In this document: one piece after another, positions 1 to 9,058 of the stretch | Numbering within the stretch: the first letter of the stretch is position 1 | Layout: each line of letters begins with the position of its first letter | Source: Alteromonas portus | Lineage (GTDB): Bacteria > Pseudomonadota > Gammaproteobacteria > Enterobacterales > Alteromonadaceae | Length of the DNA stretch: 64,000 nucleotides | Assembly: GCF_005117025.1 (NCBI RefSeq) | Contig: NZ_SWCO01000005.1 | Location: 310,001 to 374,000 of the forward strand | Direction of reading: 5' to 3' | The notes under the pieces: generated by a model | Seen by the model: the letters and a program-made list of their open reading frames with translations, nothing else | The model's database searches: none | Told to the model about the DNA's origin: nothing | Translations under genes and position numbers: made by a program

Positions 1-657
1 TATCTTTATGAAACAACGGTGGGTGCGGGTCTTCCTGTTATCGATAACCTACAAAAGCTATTTAGTGCAGGCGATGTATTGCATCGATTCGAAGGTATTC
101 TTTCGGGTAGCCTATCTTACGTATTCGGTAAGCTTGAAGAGGGCATGAGCCTGTCGCAAGCGACACAAACAGCCAAAGACAATGGTTTCACCGAGCCAGA
201 CCCGCGCGACGATTTAAGCGGTATGGACGTTGCCCGTAAGTTGCTTATTATGGCCCGTGAAGCTGATTTAGCGTTAGAGCTATCTGATATTGAAATTGAG
301 TCTGTACTGCCAGAAGGCTTTGCTGAAGACTGTTCAACTGACGAATTTATGAAGCAGCTACCAGAACTAGATGCGTCGTTTGGCGAAAAGGTTGAGTCGG
401 CGAAAGCAGAGGGTAAAGTGCTTCGTTATATCGGCAGCATTGAAGATGGAAAATGCAAAGTAAGCATTCAGGCGGTACCAGCAAGTAATCCGCTTTCGCA
501 GGTAAAAGACGGTGAGAATGCGCTTGCCATTAACAGCGATTACTACAGCCCCATTCCTTACGTGATTAGAGGTTATGGTGCAGGTGGTACGGTAACGGCT
601 GCAGGTGTGTTTGCTGACATTCTGCGTACTATGCCGTGGAAGCAAATGGCGCATTAA
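1..657 (+). CDS. thrA: Bifunctional aspartokinase/homoserine dehydrogenase I, C-terminal part
   Basis: This is the 3' end of a gene that enters from the left; frame 1 is open from base 1 and gives 218 residues. The visible part is the catalytic half of homoserine dehydrogenase, which reduces aspartate semialdehyde to homoserine with NAD(P)H in threonine synthesis. The family signature around [16 protein letters not shown] and the C-terminal [17 protein letters not shown] are present. ThrB and ThrC follow on the same strand, the classical thrABC order, which supports the bifunctional ThrA reading although the kinase half lies outside the window. A set of 13-bp repeats begins at the stop codon. 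Confidence 0.95.
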   Translation, partial: YLYETTVGAGLPVIDNLQKLFSAGDVLHRFEGILSGSLSYVFGKLEEGMSLSQATQTAKDNGFTEPDPRDDLSGMDVARKLLIMAREADLALELSDIEIESVLPEGFAEDCSTDEFMKQLPELDASFGEKVESAKAEGKVLRYIGSIEDGKCKVSIQAVPASNPLSQVKDGENALAINSDYYSPIPYVIRGYGAGGTVTAAGVFADILRTMPWKQMAH

Positions 658-707
658 GCGCTAATTATAAGCGCTAATTTGAAGAGCTAATGTTAAGAGC
701 TACGCCA
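656..707 (+). repeat. Four degenerate 13-bp tandem repeats starting in the thrA stop codon
   Basis: Four consecutive units fill most of the thrA-thrB gap: AAGCGCTAATTAT, AAGCGCTAATTTG, AAGAGCTAATGTT and AAGAGCTACGCCA. The first begins in the last two bases of the thrA TAA. The first three units each carry another TAA. No function is known. A different unit occupies the same relative place after thrB, ung and the TPR lipoprotein gene. Confidence 0.8.
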
Positions 708-729
708 AACGCGAAGTAAGAGAAATAAT

Positions 730-1674
730 ATGAAAGTATTCAAGGCCTTTGCGCCTGCATCAATTGGAAATGTGAGCTTAGGCTTTGACGTACTGGGCGC
801 AGCGCTTGCGCCTGTCGACGGCACTAAGCTTGGTGATGAAGTTGAAATAAAGGCGGCTGAGTCATTTTCATTAGAAACGGTGGGGCGCTTTGCGCATAAA
901 CTCCCAGGCGATGCAGATAGCAACATTGTAACTAAGTGCTATCACTATTTCTGTGAGCAAATGGAAAAGGCTGGAAAGCCAACCTCGACTGTTGCGCTAA
1001 CGCTGCATAAAAACCTACCTATTGGCAGTGGTTTAGGTTCAAGTGCAAGTTCTATTGTTGCAGCATTTGCAGCACTAAATGCTTACTTCGATACCCCATT
1101 TGATGAAGATACGCTACTTATTATGATGGGTGAGCTAGAAGGGCAAATAAGCGGTAGTATTCACTATGATAATGTTGCACCTTGTTATTTAGGCGGTATG
1201 ACGTTAATGACAGGTAGCGATGCGCCGGTTACGCTATCTTTGCCTTTAAATGACGAATGGTACTATGCCGTTTGCTATTCAGGTATTAGCGTATCAACAG
1301 CGGCTGCTCGCGATATCCTACCTAAGCAAGTGGATATGGCGACGGCACTAACATTCGGACGACAGTTAGGTGTGTTTGTTCATGCCTTGCATGCGGGTAA
1401 CTTTGATTTGGCGGCGTCGGTAATGAAAGATGTTATAGCTGAGCCTTATAGAAAATCGTTACTGCCTGGATTTGATGAAGCACGTGCGTTTAGTGAGCAA
1501 GCGGGCGCGCTCGCGTTTGGTATATCGGGCTCAGGACCAACGGTGTTTGCCGTATGCCTAAGCAAAGAGCAGGCGGAAAAAGTCGCAGCATATTTAACGG
1601 CGAACTACATTCAAAATGAAGATGGCTTTAGCCATGTATGCCAAATACCAAGCGAAGGTACCATTCTTTCTTAA
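730..1674 (+). CDS. thrB: Homoserine kinase
   Basis: ThrB phosphorylates homoserine to O-phosphohomoserine in the cytoplasm, the second-last step of threonine synthesis. The 314-residue protein is close to the E. coli length (310). It is a GHMP kinase: an N-terminal PASIGNVSLGFDVLG segment, the ATP-binding motif LPIGSGLGSSASS at about residues 96-108, and a C-terminal AFGISGSGPTVFAV loop. The ATG lies 72 bases after the thrA stop; AAGTAAGAGA just upstream is a modest ribosome binding site. It belongs to the thr operon. The stop codon is the start of an 18-bp tandem repeat set. Confidence 0.97.
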   Translation: MKVFKAFAPASIGNVSLGFDVLGAALAPVDGTKLGDEVEIKAAESFSLETVGRFAHKLPGDADSNIVTKCYHYFCEQMEKAGKPTSTVALTLHKNLPIGSGLGSSASSIVAAFAALNAYFDTPFDEDTLLIMMGELEGQISGSIHYDNVAPCYLGGMTLMTGSDAPVTLSLPLNDEWYYAVCYSGISVSTAAARDILPKQVDMATALTFGRQLGVFVHALHAGNFDLAASVMKDVIAEPYRKSLLPGFDEARAFSEQAGALAFGISGSGPTVFAVCLSKEQAEKVAAYLTANYIQNEDGFSHVCQIPSEGTILS

Positions 1675-1778
1675 AGGCATATAGTTTCTTAAAGGCATAT
1701 GATTTTTAAAGGTACATGGTCTCTTAAAAGCACATGTTTTTCTTAAAGACATAGTCTTTCTTTAAAACACAGAAATTT
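1670..1778 (+). repeat. Six degenerate 17-19-bp tandem repeats starting at the thrB stop codon
   Basis: Six successive units run through most of the thrB-thrC spacer: CTTAAAGGCATATAGTTT (1670), CTTAAAGGCATATGATTT (1688), TTAAAGGTACATGGTCT (1706), CTTAAAAGCACATGTTTTT (1723), CTTAAAGACATAGTCTTT (1742) and CTTTAAAACACAGAAATTT (1760). The thrB TAA is inside the first unit, and the units drift further from the first copy with distance. The array makes the spacer AT-rich and free of strong hairpins. Confidence 0.8.
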
Positions 1779-1829
1779 TAAAAAGATTTAAAGGGCAGAG
1801 TATCTGCCCACATAAAAAGGTAACAGCAA

Positions 1830-3113
1830 GTGGAATTGGTAAATTTAAAAGATTCATCGGACACAGCAAGTTTTGCTGAAGCCGTTAAGCGAGGCTTAGG
1901 TAAAAACCAAGGGCTTTATTTTCCAGAGCATATTCCCACTCTAGATAATATTGACGAACTGTTGGAAAAACCATTCGTTGAGCGCAGCATTGAAGTACTT
2001 CGCGCGCTTATTGGCGATGAGCTGAATAATGGCGAGCTAGAAGAAATTGTTCAAACGGCTTTTGCTTTTGGCGCACCAGTCGAGCAAGTTAATGATAACG
2101 TTTACTGCCTAGAGCTTTTCCACGGCCCAACGCTGGCGTTTAAAGATTTCGGCGGCCGCTTTATGGCACAAACCCTGTCGCGTATTAGCGAAGGTAAGCC
2201 AATAACTATTCTAACCGCAACTTCAGGTGATACGGGTGCCGCGGTTGCTCACGCGTTCCACGGTATTGATAACATCAACGTGGTTATCTTATTCCCTAAA
2301 GGCAAGATCAGTGCGCTTCAGGAAAAGCTATTTACTACACTAGGCGGTAACATTCACACCGTTGCTGTAGAGTCAGACTTCGATGCGTGTCAATCGCTAG
2401 TAAAAACCGCGTTTGACGATCCTGATGTGCGTGAAGGTCTTCACTTAAACTCAGCAAACTCAATCAACATCAGCCGTTTATTGGCGCAGGTTTGCTATTA
2501 CTTTGAAGCGGTAAGCCAACTGCCTAAAGAGAAGCGTGACCAGCTTGTTATTTCAGTACCTAGCGGTAACTTTGGTAACCTAACTGCAGGTATGATAGCC
2601 AAATCTTTAGGCCTGCCTATTAAGCGCTTTATCGCAGCAACTAACCTAAACGATACTGTTCCTCGCTATCTGAAAACAGGCGAGTGGGACCCTAAAACGA
2701 CGGTTGCAACCATGTCTAACGCTATGGATGTGAGTCAGCCAAACAACTGGCCGCGTATTGAGGCGCTTATCGAGCGTGGTTACATCGACAAAGCGTGCCT
2801 TAAAGGTGAGATGGTAGACGAAGAGTATACTCAGCTTGCAATGCGTCAATTAGCGCAACAAGGATATACCAGCGAGCCGCATGCCGCTATTGCCTATCGT
2901 GCGGTAAGCCACGACTTAGAAGACGGTGAAATTGGTTTGTTCTTGGGAACTGCGCACCCGGCTAAGTTTAGAGAAACGGTTGAAAACGTGTTGGGCAATC
3001 CAATTAGCCTGCCTAAAGCACTAGCCGATGTAGCTGGCGAAGACAGCTTGGCGGTAGATTTACCTGCATCTTACGATGCACTCAAGCAGCATATGATGGA
3101 TTTACTTAAGTAA
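1830..3113 (+). CDS. thrC: Threonine synthase
   Basis: ThrC converts O-phosphohomoserine to threonine with pyridoxal phosphate. The 427 residues match the E. coli protein (428) in length and the N-terminus lines up with the family, which supports the GTG start at 1830. The PLP lysine is in the motif [16 protein letters not shown], at about K105; the phosphate-binding glycine loop is seen in [11 protein letters not shown]. It is the third thr operon gene. Its TAA overlaps the ATG of ung by one base, so ung is probably translated from the same message. Confidence 0.97.
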   Translation: MELVNLKDSSDTASFAEAVKRGLGKNQGLYFPEHIPTLDNIDELLEKPFVERSIEVLRALIGDELNNGELEEIVQTAFAFGAPVEQVNDNVYCLELFHGPTLAFKDFGGRFMAQTLSRISEGKPITILTATSGDTGAAVAHAFHGIDNINVVILFPKGKISALQEKLFTTLGGNIHTVAVESDFDACQSLVKTAFDDPDVREGLHLNSANSINISRLLAQVCYYFEAVSQLPKEKRDQLVISVPSGNFGNLTAGMIAKSLGLPIKRFIAATNLNDTVPRYLKTGEWDPKTTVATMSNAMDVSQPNNWPRIEALIERGYIDKACLKGEMVDEEYTQLAMRQLAQQGYTSEPHAAIAYRAVSHDLEDGEIGLFLGTAHPAKFRETVENVLGNPISLPKALADVAGEDSLAVDLPASYDALKQHMMDLLK

Positions 3114-3784
3114 TGACACCGCTGGTTCCAACATGGCAAAGCGCGCTAAGTGACGAAAAGCAAAAAGACTATTTTGTTGCGTTGCTTGAGCGCGTGGAGC
3201 ACGCGCGTGAAGCGGGATGCGTTATCTACCCACCTCAATCAGATGTGTTTAACGCGCTAAAATACACGCCGTTAAATGAAGTTAAAGTCGTGATCCTGGG
3301 ACAAGATCCGTATCACGGGCCGAATCAAGCTCATGGTCTTTGCTTTTCGGTAAAAGCGGGTGTTAAAACACCGCCATCTTTGAAGAACATGTACAAAGAA
3401 TTGTCAGCCGATATAGACGGTTTTAGCGAGCCTAATCATGGCACGCTGACGTATTGGGCAGAACAAGGCGTACTTTTACTCAATACCGTGCTAACGGTTG
3501 AGCAAGGGAAAGCCCACAGTCACGCTAAATGGGGGTGGGAAACCTTCACAGACAAGGTTATAGATGTGGTCAACACACATTGCCACAACGTTGTGTACCT
3601 TCTGTGGGGAAGTCACGCGCAGAAGAAAGGTAAGCATATAGACCGTGAAAAACATCATGTCTTACATGCACCTCACCCGTCGCCACTCTCAGCACACAGA
3701 GGCTTCTTTGGTTGTAAACACTTCAGTCAAACTAACGAATACCTTACTGCCAAGGGTAAAGAACCGATCAATTGGCAGGTATAA
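3113..3784 (+). CDS. ung: Uracil-DNA glycosylase, family 1
   Basis: Ung removes uracil from DNA to start base-excision repair. The 223-residue protein has the water-activating motif GQDPYHG at residues 63-69 (catalytic Asp at 65) and the minor-groove loop [12 protein letters not shown] at about 188-199. The start codon shares one base with the thrC stop, so it appears coupled to the thr operon; this is a layout seen in the sequence, not proof of co-regulation. The last codons and the stop form the first unit of a 16-bp repeat set. Confidence 0.97.
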   Translation: MTPLVPTWQSALSDEKQKDYFVALLERVEHAREAGCVIYPPQSDVFNALKYTPLNEVKVVILGQDPYHGPNQAHGLCFSVKAGVKTPPSLKNMYKELSADIDGFSEPNHGTLTYWAEQGVLLLNTVLTVEQGKAHSHAKWGWETFTDKVIDVVNTHCHNVVYLLWGSHAQKKGKHIDREKHHVLHAPHPSPLSAHRGFFGCKHFSQTNEYLTAKGKEPINWQV

Positions 3785-3831
3785 CTGGCAGGTATAGCGA
3801 CTGGCAAAAATAGCAACTAGCCACACCGCAG
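3771..3831 (+). repeat. About four degenerate 13-16-bp tandem repeats spanning the ung stop codon
   Basis: Units are ATTGGCAGGTATA (3771), ACTGGCAGGTATAGCG (3784), ACTGGCAAAAATAGCA (3800) and a decayed ACTAGCCACACCGCAG (3816). The ung TAA falls at the junction of units one and two. The last unit merges with a small hairpin. Confidence 0.75.
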
Positions 3832-3837
3832 GTGTGG
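3821..3837 (+). terminator. Small hairpin after ung
   Basis: CCACACC and GGTGTGG form a perfect 7-bp stem with a GCA loop, followed only by TTGCCTTA. It may be a weak terminator for the thr-ung transcript. From here to 4026 no gene is seen. Confidence 0.4.
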
Positions 3838-4026
3838 TTGCCTTATTCACCGCCCCTTAAATAGCTCGATGGTTAACTAGTTAAACATCTAATCAAACAC
3901 CTATGAGGCTAGGTTATGCGGTCTGCCGCATGTAGCCACAAAGCGTATTCCTTAGCTATTACATAGAACCAGCAAAGAGACACCATGCTTGCATGGCGAA
4001 GCATTTACAGCACGCTAGAAAGTAAA

Positions 4027-4053
4027 AAGGCCGCCTGTATAACAGGCGGCCTT
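4027..4053 (-). terminator. Strong intrinsic terminator of the DUF3545 gene
   Basis: AAGGCCGCCTGT and ACAGGCGGCCTT pair as a perfect 12-bp stem with an ATA loop. On the minus strand it is followed by TTTTTACT and starts four bases after the stop of the small gene at 4058-4234. This supports that gene being real. Confidence 0.85.
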
Positions 4054-4057
4054 AGTT

Positions 4058-4234
4058 TTATCTTTCCAGTGTTTCTAGCTCGTACTCGAAACCACAGTCG
4101 AGTTCGGCAAGTTCTTTTTCTAATTTGTAGCGATCTTGTAGCGCTTCGATTTCTCTCCACTTACGTTTTTTACTTTTGGTTTTTGCTGGGCTTGCTTCGA
4201 TGTCTAACATGGCAAATAGATCTGATTTATCCAC
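4058..4234 (-). CDS. DUF3545 family small protein
   Basis: This 58-residue frame starts with GTG at 4234. AAGGAG sits nine bases upstream and a strong terminator follows the stop. The product begins MDKSDLFAMLDIEASPAK, continues with a basic KKRKWREIEALQDRYKLEKELAELD stretch split here as KKRKWREIEA and LQDRYKLEKELAELD, and ends CGFEYELETLER. A WREIEAL core next to a lysine-rich tract and a short charged helix is what I recall of DUF3545, a family of unknown function in marine gammaproteobacteria. The charge pattern suggests a helical protein that might bind nucleic acid or a protein partner; that is inference. Confidence 0.85.
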   Translation of the reverse strand: MDKSDLFAMLDIEASPAKTKSKKRKWREIEALQDRYKLEKELAELDCGFEYELETLER

Positions 4235-4516
4235 TGGGATCTCCTTTTTATACCACTACAACTAATACAGAGTTTTTGTTTTTAATTCCCTCTGTACAAT
4301 TTTGTATCACAGCCGCCACTAAAATAAAATAGTTTAATTTACCTTTTATTAACAAATTGTGACGATATGATGACAAGGGTAAGGAAAGCTCAGTGTGTTT
4401 AAAGCGTAAACAATAACTGTATGTATTTGATCCTATTTGTTTTATTAGTAATCAATTATACAGTGCTACGGATATCAAAAGTGTCTGTCGTATAGTCGAT
4501 GAATACCGCAACAAAA
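4235..4516. other. AT-rich non-coding region
   Basis: The stretch between the DUF3545 start and the pgi terminator is AT-rich and should hold the promoter of the small minus-strand gene. I found no convincing coding frame. A plus-strand open frame covering 3985-4332 is a shadow of the DUF3545 gene. Confidence 0.5.
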
Positions 4517-4546
4517 AACGGCTAGCTTCCGAAAAAGCTAGCCGTT
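4517..4546 (-). terminator. Intrinsic terminator of the tal-pgi operon
   Basis: AACGGCTAGCTT and AAGCTAGCCGTT form a perfect 12-bp stem with a six-base loop. On the minus strand a TTTTTTGTTGC tract follows. A second short palindrome, GGTGATT-TTA-AATCACC at 4570-4586, sits between it and the pgi stop. Confidence 0.85.
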
Positions 4547-4595
4547 CAGTTTGTTATTTGCACCAAGTGGGTGATTTTAAATCACCTCGCATTCC

Positions 4596-6245
4596 TTATT
4601 TTGGTGCATTCGCTGCTCTGAATTTTGCAATCAATTGTTGTGTTGAAGCGTCGAAATTATCTTTGTCTGCTTCGCCTTGAATGCCTGCAAGTACTTGGTT
4701 TCCTAGTACTTTGCCTAACTCAACGCCCCATTGGTCGAATGAGTTAAGGTTCCAGATAACACCCTGAACGAATACCTTATGCTCATACATTGCAACCAAC
4801 GCGCCAAGTGTTTTAGGTGTAAGGCTATCAAACAAGAAAGTATTGCTAGGCTTGTTACCCGGCATGGTTTTATGAGCCGCCAAGCGTTTGCGTTCAGCAT
4901 CGTCTAGCCCTTTACCATCAAGGTCTGCATAACACTCTTCAAAAGTTTTACCCTGCATTAGCGCTTGGGTTTGACCAAAACAGTTAGACGCAAGCATGGC
5001 ATGATGAGTGTCATCTTGATTAGGCACGTTAAGCGGTAGCATAAAGTCTGCTGGAATTACGGCAGAGCCTTGGTGAATAAGCTGGTGAAAGCTGTGCTGA
5101 CCGTTTGTTCCTTCGCTACCCCAAATAATTGGACCAGTAGGATAATCTACGCTCTCACCTTCCTGCGTAACCTCTTTACCGTTACTTTCCATATCTAACT
5201 GCTGTACGTAAGCAGGTAAACCGCGAAGGTAGTGGTAGTAAGGCAGCAACACATGAGACTGTGCATCAAAGAAGTTTCTGTACCATACGCCTAATAGCGC
5301 AAGCAATACAGGCATGTTTTCTTCTAGCGGTGCAGTGGTGAAATGGGTATCCATATCAAACGCACCTTCAAGCAAGCCTTTGAAGTTTTCAAACCCAAGG
5401 GCAAGCGAGATAGGTAAGCCGATAGCTGACCACAGCGAGTAACGACCGCCTACCCAATCCCACATAGGGAAAATGTTATCGGCGCTAATACCAAACTCGG
5501 TGGCAGCCTTAACATTCGAAGACACGGCTACAAAGTGTTTAGCAATATCTTCTTGAGTACCGCCAGACTTTAAGAACCAGTCTTTAGCCGTGAGTGTATT
5601 TTGAAGTGTTTCTTGGGTTGAGAATGATTTTGATGACATGACCACCAGGGTCTCTTCAAAATCAATGCTAGATAGCACATCGTGAATGTGGCAACCGTCA
5701 ACATTGGCAACAAAGTGAACCTTCACAGCATCAACAGTATGCGGCTTAAGTGCCTCTGTCATGATTTTAGGGCCGAGGAATGAACCGCCAATGCCGATTG
5801 CTACAATGTGCTTAATTGGTTTGCCGGTATAACCTTTGTGTTCACCGCTGTGAACCGATGCAGTAAACGCTTCAATTTTTGAAAGCGTAGCATGCACTTC
5901 AGGCATGACATCTTCGCCATCTACCATCACTTTACGGTCAGAGAAGTTACGAAGCGCGGTGTGAAGCACAGCGCGACCTTCTGTTGAGTTAATTTGCTCA
6001 CCAGAGAACATCGCGTCGCGAAGGGTTTCTAGTTTGCACGCTCGTGCAAGGTCGAAAAGCCCTTTAAGCGCGTCTTCATTTACACGGTTTTTCGAGTAAT
6101 CAAGAAAAATACCGCAGGCTTCAAGCTGCATTTTGTCTGCGCGACTTGCATCTTGTGCAAACCAATCGCGCATGTGTGCATTTTTTACCGTTGAAGCAAT
6201 CTCAGACAGCTTTTTCCATTCAGGAAGAGAAGTTAAAACAGTCAT
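4596..6245 (-). CDS. pgi: Glucose-6-phosphate isomerase
   Basis: Pgi interconverts glucose-6-phosphate and fructose-6-phosphate in the cytoplasm. The 549 residues equal the E. coli length. Phosphate-binding [13 protein letters not shown] and the family signatures [12 protein letters not shown] and the C-terminal [10 protein letters not shown] region are clear. The gene follows tal by 15 bases on the same strand, so the two form an operon linking glycolysis with the non-oxidative pentose phosphate pathway. AAGGGA upstream of the ATG is a good ribosome binding site. Confidence 0.97.
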   Translation of the reverse strand: MTVLTSLPEWKKLSEIASTVKNAHMRDWFAQDASRADKMQLEACGIFLDYSKNRVNEDALKGLFDLARACKLETLRDAMFSGEQINSTEGRAVLHTALRNFSDRKVMVDGEDVMPEVHATLSKIEAFTASVHSGEHKGYTGKPIKHIVAIGIGGSFLGPKIMTEALKPHTVDAVKVHFVANVDGCHIHDVLSSIDFEETLVVMSSKSFSTQETLQNTLTAKDWFLKSGGTQEDIAKHFVAVSSNVKAATEFGISADNIFPMWDWVGGRYSLWSAIGLPISLALGFENFKGLLEGAFDMDTHFTTAPLEENMPVLLALLGVWYRNFFDAQSHVLLPYYHYLRGLPAYVQQLDMESNGKEVTQEGESVDYPTGPIIWGSEGTNGQHSFHQLIHQGSAVIPADFMLPLNVPNQDDTHHAMLASNCFGQTQALMQGKTFEECYADLDGKGLDDAERKRLAAHKTMPGNKPSNTFLFDSLTPKTLGALVAMYEHKVFVQGVIWNLNSFDQWGVELGKVLGNQVLAGIQGEADKDNFDASTQQLIAKFRAANAPK

Positions 6246-6260
6246 TGTTAAATTAGTCCC

Positions 6261-7220
6261 TTACGCGCTTAGCTTTTCGCGAAGCATGGTTTCAAGTTTT
6301 TCTTGATCAGCAGCGAAGTTACGAATGCCTTCAGAAAGCTTTTCAGTTGCCATAGCATCTTCGTTCATAGCCCAACGGAATTCGCCTTCGGTTAAGCGAT
6401 CACCTGGTGTTTTTGTAGCGCCGTTGTCTTTAAGCTTAACTTCCAGCTCACCCGGCTCATTGGCCAGTTCTTCTAACAGAGCTGGGCTAATAGTTAGACG
6501 ATCACAACCTGACAACGCTTGAATTTCACCAATGTTGCGGAAGCTTGCGCCCATCACCACGGTTTTGTAGCCGTGCTCTTTGTAGTAGTTGTAGATTTTA
6601 GTTACAGATACTACGCCTGGATCTTCGTCTGGCGCGTATGACTCAGTACCAGTCGCTTTTTTGTACCAGTCTAGAATACGGCCTACAAATGGAGAGATAA
6701 GATAAACACCGGCTTCTGCACATGCTTGTGCTTGGGCAAAGCTAAATAAAAGCGTTAAGTTACACTGAATGCCTTTCTTCTCTAGTTCCTCTGCCGCTTG
6801 GATACCTTCCCAAGTAGACGCAATTTTAATAAGAATACGTGACTTATCGATACCAGCGTCTTCATATAGCTGAACCAAACGCTCCGCTTTTTCGATAGTA
6901 GCGGCAGTGTCAAACGACAGGCGCGCGTCTACTTCAGTTGAAATTCGGCCAGGAATAGTGGCAGAGATTTCTTTACCAATGGCTACTGCTAGTTTGTCTG
7001 CGGCATCGGTAAGCTGTTGGTCAGCGTCGTTTGACTGAAGTTTTGCCCAGGCAACAGCATCATCAATTAGGCTTGCATACTGAGGAAGACCAGCCGCTTT
7101 TAAAAGTAGCGACGGGTTAGTTGTGGCATCGACTGGCTGATACTTTTTGATGGCATCGATGTCGCCCGTGTCGGCAACAACGGTAGTGATATCACGTAAT
7201 GAAGCTAACTGATTGCTCAT
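6261..7220 (-). CDS. tal: Transaldolase
   Basis: Transaldolase moves a dihydroxyacetone unit between sedoheptulose-7-phosphate and glyceraldehyde-3-phosphate. The 319-residue protein has the family N-terminal [12 protein letters not shown] and the Schiff-base lysine in [12 protein letters not shown] (K132, the same number as in E. coli TalB). The C-terminal [21 protein letters not shown] is also typical of the TalA/TalB subfamily. It is the first gene of the tal-pgi operon; AGAGAG precedes the ATG. Confidence 0.97.
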   Translation of the reverse strand: MSNQLASLRDITTVVADTGDIDAIKKYQPVDATTNPSLLLKAAGLPQYASLIDDAVAWAKLQSNDADQQLTDAADKLAVAIGKEISATIPGRISTEVDARLSFDTAATIEKAERLVQLYEDAGIDKSRILIKIASTWEGIQAAEELEKKGIQCNLTLLFSFAQAQACAEAGVYLISPFVGRILDWYKKATGTESYAPDEDPGVVSVTKIYNYYKEHGYKTVVMGASFRNIGEIQALSGCDRLTISPALLEELANEPGELEVKLKDNGATKTPGDRLTEGEFRWAMNEDAMATEKLSEGIRNFAADQEKLETMLREKLSA

Positions 7221-7599
7221 AATTCTCTCTGTTCTTTATCAAAATAAATTTGGACAACTCGCTGGAAAAGCCAGTTGAATAAAACGGTTCGCTTGCGCTT
7301 ATGTAGGGTTTCGCGCTCGCGTTCTCAATACACAGTCCTGACTTCTTAAGAAATAGTACCGGTTACATGCAGCGCTTTGGTAATTGAGGTGCGTATACGA
7401 TGGACGCAACTCAATTAGTATTTGAATAATTATTTGTAACGTTATTTATATCAAACCCGTGTGACAATTCATATATCGAATAGTGACAAATTAGCTAATC
7501 GGATTTCTCGGTTAAGCCAATTTGCGTCTTTCTAATGCCATTTTGCTTTTTAGTGCGTATCAGGTGGTACAATACAAGCGTAAAAATTAAGGAGTCGAA
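7221..7599. promoter_or_regulatory. Divergent promoter region between tal and yaaA
   Basis: No gene is seen. TACAAT at 7568-7573 with TTGCTT at 7543-7548 (19-base spacing) could be the yaaA promoter, and AAGGAG lies just before the yaaA ATG. The tal promoter must lie in the left part but I cannot fix it. Confidence 0.4.
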
Positions 7600-8376
7600 A
7601 TGTTAGTTGTAGTATCCCCAGCAAAAAACCTAGATTTTGAAAGCGAAATCCCAGTGAGCCAGTTTAGTCAGCCTGCCATGCTTGATGACACTGAACGTTT
7701 AATGGAAGTTTGCCGCACTCTATCGCCGGCTGACCTATCATCACTGATGAAAATAAGCGACAAGTTAGCAACGTTGAACGCTAACCGCTTTGCTGAGTTT
7801 TCTACCCCCTTCACGCCTGACAATGCCCGTCAAGCAATGTATGCGTTTAATGGCGACGTTTACACTGGGTTAGATGCATACTCGCTAGGGAGCGATACCG
7901 TAGAATATGCACAGAAACATCTTCGTATTCTTTCTGGTCTATACGGACTGCTTCGTCCTTTAGACTTGATGCAGGCCTATCGTCTAGAAATGGGCACCAA
8001 GCTAGCAAACCCCGAAGGTAAAGACTTGTATGCGTTTTGGGGAGATCGCATTACTTATGTACTCAACAAAGCACTAGAAGAGCAGGGGGATAATGTGCTG
8101 ATCAACCTTGCTTCGAACGAGTACTTCAAAGCGGTAAAGAAGAAGTCTTTAGACGGCATGATTATTACGCCAACCTTTAAAGACTGCAAAAACGGTCACT
8201 ATAAAATTATCAGTTTCTTTGCGAAGAAAGCCCGTGGTTTGATGGCGCGTTATATTCTTGAAAACCGAGTAGAAGATGTGGAAGGTTTAAAAAACTTCGA
8301 CGTAGACGGTTATGCGTTCAGCGAAGAACAAAGCTCATCAACTGAATTAGTATTTTTACGCAATCAAGAAAGTTAA
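7600..8376 (+). CDS. yaaA: Peroxide stress protein YaaA (DUF328)
   Basis: The 258 residues match the YaaA/DUF328 family along their length: N-terminal [12 protein letters not shown], central [36 protein letters not shown], and [11 protein letters not shown]. In E. coli YaaA limits intracellular free iron during hydrogen peroxide stress and binds DNA; here that role is assumed from the family. The ATG has AAGGAG six bases upstream. It stands alone, divergent from tal, and ends before a hairpin at 8451-8483. Confidence 0.95.
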   Translation: MLVVVSPAKNLDFESEIPVSQFSQPAMLDDTERLMEVCRTLSPADLSSLMKISDKLATLNANRFAEFSTPFTPDNARQAMYAFNGDVYTGLDAYSLGSDTVEYAQKHLRILSGLYGLLRPLDLMQAYRLEMGTKLANPEGKDLYAFWGDRITYVLNKALEEQGDNVLINLASNEYFKAVKKKSLDGMIITPTFKDCKNGHYKIISFFAKKARGLMARYILENRVEDVEGLKNFDVDGYAFSEEQSSSTELVFLRNQES

Positions 8377-8450
8377 TACCTTTATCAATTGATAATTGAA
8401 CAGTACTGAACAGCTTCGTTCAGTACCTAAAGAAACGCATTCGCTCCAGC

Positions 8451-8483
8451 TATATAGCCATCGAAGTCGTGCGATGGCTATAT
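8451..8483 (+). terminator. Probable terminator after yaaA
   Basis: ATATAGCCATCG and CGATGGCTATAT pair across an eight-base loop, followed by TTACTTTTA. A smaller hairpin, GTACTGAAC / GTTCAGTAC, lies at 8403-8426. Confidence 0.6.
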
Positions 8484-8644
8484 TTACTTTTAGGTTAACG
8501 TTCCCACCTAAAAAAATGTGATTCGAATTCTTTCATTCCCTAAAGAAGTATAAATAGCAAAACCTTGGCAAGATTAGCTATCATACTCACTGCTGCATGC
8601 TACACTGACCGCATTACCAATTATTCACAAAGTAGGGCTAAACC

Positions 8645-8998
8645 TTGAGCATATTAGTTCGCAATTTACCTAAAACATTTACTCAGGAAAATCTTGAAGA
8701 CTTGTTTTTTGAGTTTGGCACGATAGCGTCGTGCGATTTGGTGATGGATGAGGCTTCAGGGTTATCTAAAGGCTTTGGCTTTGTAGAAATGAGCACACAG
8801 AAAGAAACCGATAAAGCCATTGAAAAACTTAACGCCAAAGTTATAGACGGTAAGAAAATTCGTGTTAAGTGGTCAAATCAAGAGAAAAAGCAGGCTGAAG
8901 CGATAGCCAGTGCGCCAGCGCCTAAAAGAGACATTCCTGAAGATGTGTGGGGAAGTGCTTCTCGCAATAGTTCTGAGCGTGAAAACGACGACGAGTAA
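8645..8998 (+). CDS. RRM-type RNA-binding protein
   Basis: This 117-residue protein is a single RNA recognition motif with a short charged tail. RNP2 is ILVRNL at residues 3-8 and RNP1 is KGFGFVEM at 42-49, both with the aromatic residues that stack on RNA. Small one-RRM proteins like this are common in cyanobacteria and marine gammaproteobacteria, often cold-induced; no cold-shock signal was identified here. The start is TTG at 8645, chosen because AGGG lies upstream and the domain begins at once. Downstream an IDR-like tail is rich in Ala, Ser and acidic residues. Confidence 0.9.
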   Translation: MSILVRNLPKTFTQENLEDLFFEFGTIASCDLVMDEASGLSKGFGFVEMSTQKETDKAIEKLNAKVIDGKKIRVKWSNQEKKQAEAIASAPAPKRDIPEDVWGSASRNSSERENDDE

Positions 8999-9018
8999 TA
9001 CCGAGGTAATGTCATTAA

Positions 9019-9050
9019 CTAGCGCTGACAACAAAGGTTATCAGCGCTAG
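9019..9050. terminator. Shared hairpin between convergent genes
   Basis: CTAGCGCTGA and TCAGCGCTAG form a perfect 10-bp stem between the RRM gene and the minus-strand MFS gene. T tracts are weak on both sides, so it may act as a partial bidirectional terminator or RNA end protector. Confidence 0.6.
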
Positions 9051-9058
9051 ACGCTCAT

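Noticed and set aside
3985..4332. Plus-strand open frame of 115 codons
   Set aside because: It lies opposite the DUF3545 gene and its terminator, has no ribosome binding site, and its product has no family-like pattern.
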